DNA from: Treponema sp. | Lineage (GTDB): Bacteria; Spirochaetota; Spirochaetia; Treponematales; Breznakiellaceae | NCBI GenBank assembly: GCA_031274565.1 | Contig: JAISPY010000026.1 | Coordinates: 1-8,044, forward strand | DNA: 8,044 nucleotides | Direction: 5' to 3' | Part shown: positions 5,960 to 8,044 of the stretch, in pieces | Numbering within the stretch: the stretch's first letter is position 1 | Layout of the letters: the number at the start of each line of letters is the position of its first letter | Made by a program: the position numbers and the translations under genes | Notes under the pieces: generated by a model | Databases searched by the model: none | Seen by the model: the letters and a program-made list of their open reading frames with translations, nothing else | Told to the model about the DNA's origin: nothing

Positions 5960-8044
5960 TCAGAAGGGGCCTGTCCAAGCCCCTCCGGTGAAGATGTAGG
6001 TACCGCCCGCGCTTCCATTAGTGGTGTAGTAGGTCTTAAAGTCGTCGTGTATTTCGTTATCAGCTATACTACACCCCCCATTGATGATTATGGTGAGGAG
6101 GGGACTCCTAGAGAAGGCAGACCCGCCGATGGAGGTTACCGCCGGGATGCTCACCGACTCCAGCGCGATACAGTCAGAGAAGGCGCTATCGCTGATGGAA
6201 ATTGCTTGCGGGAGGTCCACCGAAGTTAGCCTGACACAGGTCCAGAAGGCGCTATCGCCGATGGAGGTTGCCATCGGAAGGTACACCGAACTCAGCTCAT
6301 CACAGGCGGCGAAGGCGTCATAGCCGATGGAGGTTGCCACCGGGAGGTCCACCGACTTCAGCGCACGACAGAAAAAGAAGGCACCCGAGCCAATGGAGGT
6401 TGCCGCCGGGAAGTTCACCGAACTCAGCGTGCTACAACTGTCGAAGGCGCTATCGCCGATGGTTTCGATGTACGCGCCCTCTATGTTTTTGAGGGCGGTG
6501 AAGTACTGAAAAGCCGGCGCGCTTATTGTTCCGTCCGGTATGCTTTGGGCTGCAGTAGGCAGGGTGAGGGACACGATCCATTGCTTCCCGGTATTGGCGC
6601 TTCCTGGGTCAAACGTCGTTCCCATGTCACTGCCCGAAAGGTCCAGGGCCACGTACTCCATCTCGTTTCCCAGCGTAGTTAGTAGATGTCCCCACTCGCT
6701 GCTGAGGATCTCCACCGTTAAGGGGATGGGAGCAGTAATAGTACCAGCAGTACCTGTGGAATCTAGGTAGTCTTCAACAGCCTGAGCGCTGGTGAAAGGA
6801 CCCCACTGGGCCGTCAACGTTACGTTACCGGCTACGGTATAGGAGTCCCCGGGCGCGTAGTCTCCTGAACCGTCATTCCAGCCGATCAAGTCCTCCCCGG
6901 GAGTTGGGGCGGCGGTTATGTCATTCCCCCAGTCGGGCAGGGAGATGTCCTCTCCGTAGAGTTTGCTTTGGTCTTGGAGGTTTCCGCTGCCGTTATTGAG
7001 ATTAAAGGTTACGGTGTAGGTCTGCCGAGTTAAGGTCAGGTTTTTACCGGTAACATCATCGCCCGTAGTATCCACCGTAACGGTGTTAATCGTATTGGTA
7101 CCGTAACCATCCAGAGACCCAGTAATCGTATAGATTCCGGGGAGCAGATCGCTTATGACATAGTCCCCGGTCCCGTTGGGAGAAACCTCCTTCGACATGG
7201 CTGAGCCGCCTGTCGGTGTGCCGGAGAGCGTTACCTTGGCCTGGCTTAGGGCGCCGGGGCCGCCGCCGATCAGCGTTACCGTGCCGCTTATGGTAGAGAG
7301 CCGCTGCAAGGCCAGGTTTTGGGTAACATCAAGACCCGAAGCTGCCACCGTAACGGTCCGTGTATCCGTAACGTAACCGCTGAGGGATATGGTAATGGTA
7401 TAGGTCCCAGGGAGCAGACCACTTATGCTGTAGCTCCCGTTCGTAACCATAACGGATTCTGACACGTCTACGTTGCCTGGTGTGGTTTTGCCGGTGAGAT
7501 ATACCATGAGACCGTCCACGCTGCTGCTCGTGTCGCTCTTCGTTACCATGCCGCTTATGGTAGAGGGCCGCTGCAGGGTCACGTCTTTATCCCGGAGGGT
7601 TCCCCCCTCTGCGGCAAAGATGTCTCCCTGCCCCTTCTCATACCCGCTCAGCTCCGCCTCCACCACATACGTCCCCGGCAGTACTCCCTCGATGGTATAC
7701 GTCCCATTGGCTCCGGCTCCGCCCGGTACCTCCAGGAAAGGCGAAGCCACCAGGATCGACCCTTGCTGCTCCAGTTTTATCAGCCGTACCGTAGCGCCGA
7801 TCCCCGCGCCGCCGTCGGACAGGGTAATCCGTCCACTGATATCGCTCAATTCCCCATCACTGAACCCGTTCCCGTTCCCAAACCGTACCAACAGGGCTCC
7901 GCCGATGCTTCCCAGCCGATCCAGGGCATTCATCAGCCCGTTCCGGATGGTCCACCGCTTCCCGCCGGACTTCGCGGTCCCAAACCCGTAGTAGTAGCCC
8001 TCAAAATCAAACTTCCAGTCCCCATCCACGGGCTGAATCTCCGT
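5960..8044 (-). CDS. BspA-like leucine-rich-repeat surface protein with beta-sandwich and InlB-type repeats (5' end missing)
   Basis: The last 694 residues of a secreted or surface-type protein; the frame stays open through the right edge. A GTG at 8027-8029 is not a credible start, because it has no signal peptide behind it and the frame continues past it. Counting from the window edge: residues 1-65 are unassigned (GYYYGFG, GGALLVRFGNGNG). Three carboxypeptidase-regulatory-like (CNA-B-like) beta-sandwich repeats follow at about 68-159, 161-249 and 250-341, each with a LLPGTY-like motif then LSGY or LDGY. A Listeria-Bacteroides/InlB B-type repeat occupies 342-415 (YTVTFNLNNGSG to VTLTAQWG). 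A linker (416-505) contains VALDLSGSDMG. TpLRR/BspA leucine-rich repeats of 22 residues cover about 524-655 (ATSIGDSAF, L..VDLP). The tail ends GTYIFTGGAWTGPF with no LPXTG-type sorting signal. BspA relatives bind host proteins or other bacteria; that role here is inference. It is convergent with the regulators. Confidence 0.85.
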   Translation of the reverse strand, partial: TEIQPVDGDWKFDFEGYYYGFGTAKSGGKRWTIRNGLMNALDRLGSIGGALLVRFGNGNGFSDGELSDISGRITLSDGGAGIGATVRLIKLEQQGSILVASPFLEVPGGAGANGTYTIEGVLPGTYVVEAELSGYEKGQGDIFAAEGGTLRDKDVTLQRPSTISGMVTKSDTSSSVDGLMVYLTGKTTPGNVDVSESVMVTNGSYSISGLLPGTYTITISLSGYVTDTRTVTVAASGLDVTQNLALQRLSTISGTVTLIGGGPGALSQAKVTLSGTPTGGSAMSKEVSPNGTGDYVISDLLPGIYTITGSLDGYGTNTINTVTVDTTGDDVTGKNLTLTRQTYTVTFNLNNGSGNLQDQSKLYGEDISLPDWGNDITAAPTPGEDLIGWNDGSGDYAPGDSYTVAGNVTLTAQWGPFTSAQAVEDYLDSTGTAGTITAPIPLTVEILSSEWGHLLTTLGNEMEYVALDLSGSDMGTTFDPGSANTGKQWIVSLTLPTAAQSIPDGTISAPAFQYFTALKNIEGAYIETIGDSAFDSCSTLSSVNFPAATSIGSGAFFFCRALKSVDLPVATSIGYDAFAACDELSSVYLPMATSIGDSAFWTCVRLTSVDLPQAISISDSAFSDCIALESVSIPAVTSIGGSAFSRSPLLTIIINGGCSIADNEIHDDFKTYYTTNGSAGGTYIFTGGAWTGPF
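6080..6475 (-). repeat. six 66-bp tandem repeats encoding 22-residue leucine-rich repeats
   Basis: Recurrences of the motif GATGGAGGTT and close variants start at 6128, 6194, 6260, 6326, 6392 and 6458, exactly 66 bases apart. On the minus strand each unit encodes a 22-residue TpLRR/BspA repeat of the form P-x-A-T-S-I-G-x-x-A-F-x-x-C-x-x-L-x-S-V-x-L. The copies are diverged but share enough DNA identity to allow slippage or recombination that changes repeat number. The last copy (lowest coordinates) lacks the conserved Cys, as expected at the edge of an LRR array. Confidence 0.8.
7274..7575 (-). repeat. near-identical domain-junction direct repeat, 267 bases apart
   Basis: Positions 7274-7308 and 7541-7575 agree at 33 of 35 bases. 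Both encode the junction between consecutive beta-sandwich domains (LQR, then STISG, then VT). The 267-base offset is exactly 89 codons, the length of the domain between them. The bases on either side are much less conserved, which points to duplication of a domain unit or continuing recombination at the junction. Confidence 0.7.

Noticed and set aside
5332..6018. 228-codon minus-strand open frame across the end of regulator 2 and the gap
   Set aside because: Its sequence is rich in Gly, Pro and Arg with no recognisable motif, and it overlaps two real genes; it is a shadow of GC-rich coding DNA.
6080..6475. Regularly spaced repeats resembling a CRISPR array
   Set aside because: The 66-base period is continuous, without unique spacers, and translates into BspA-type leucine-rich repeats.
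7473..7991. 172-codon plus-strand open frame inside the surface-protein gene
   Set aside because: It is antisense to clear beta-sandwich repeats and reads as low-complexity Pro/Ser/Arg sequence without a domain.
8027..8029. GTG as start codon of the surface protein
   Set aside because: The frame continues open to the window edge and there is no signal peptide after this codon, so the gene is simply cut by the window.

Overview
The window holds three substantial genes. Two are large, tandem, same-strand transcriptional regulators of the MalT/LuxR STAND-ATPase type (301-2886 and 3178-5754). The third is the 3' part of a convergent gene for a mosaic BspA-like surface protein (5960-8044, minus strand, running off the right edge). 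The combination of BspA/TpLRR leucine-rich repeats, a Listeria-Bacteroides (InlB B-type) repeat, carboxypeptidase-regulatory-like beta-sandwich domains and expanded MalT-like paralogs at about 50-55% GC is what I remember from termite-gut treponemes (Treponema primitia / T. azotonutricia group). That assignment is recollection plus inference; the window has no rRNA or housekeeping gene to prove it.

Layout. Positions 1-115 may hold the last 37 codons of an upstream gene, and the same bases can fold into a long imperfect hairpin. Positions 116-300 are strikingly AT-rich and contain an A-tract, a weak promoter candidate and a strong ribosome binding site. Regulator 1 follows, with a TTG start. 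The 291-bp gap to regulator 2 is almost filled by a nested inverted-repeat element (2883-3145) whose left end overlaps the stop codon of regulator 1. Regulator 2 follows, starting at the ATG at 3178. The 205-bp convergent gap (5755-5959) is rich in small hairpins that probably end transcription from both sides. The rest is the surface-protein gene, read from right to left.

How the parts may work together. The two regulators share the same architecture: N-terminal Walker A/B ATPase, winged-helix and TPR-like sensor middle, C-terminal LuxR helix-turn-helix. Their HTHs are nearly alike while the helical middle diverges more. This suggests paralogs that read different signals but may bind overlapping operators. 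Their targets are not visible here. The neighbouring surface protein is a possible target only by proximity, since it is convergent and its promoter lies outside the window.

I do not see a clearly new multi-gene system. The least explained items are the nested inverted-repeat element between the regulators and the near-identical DNA at domain junctions in the surface-protein gene.
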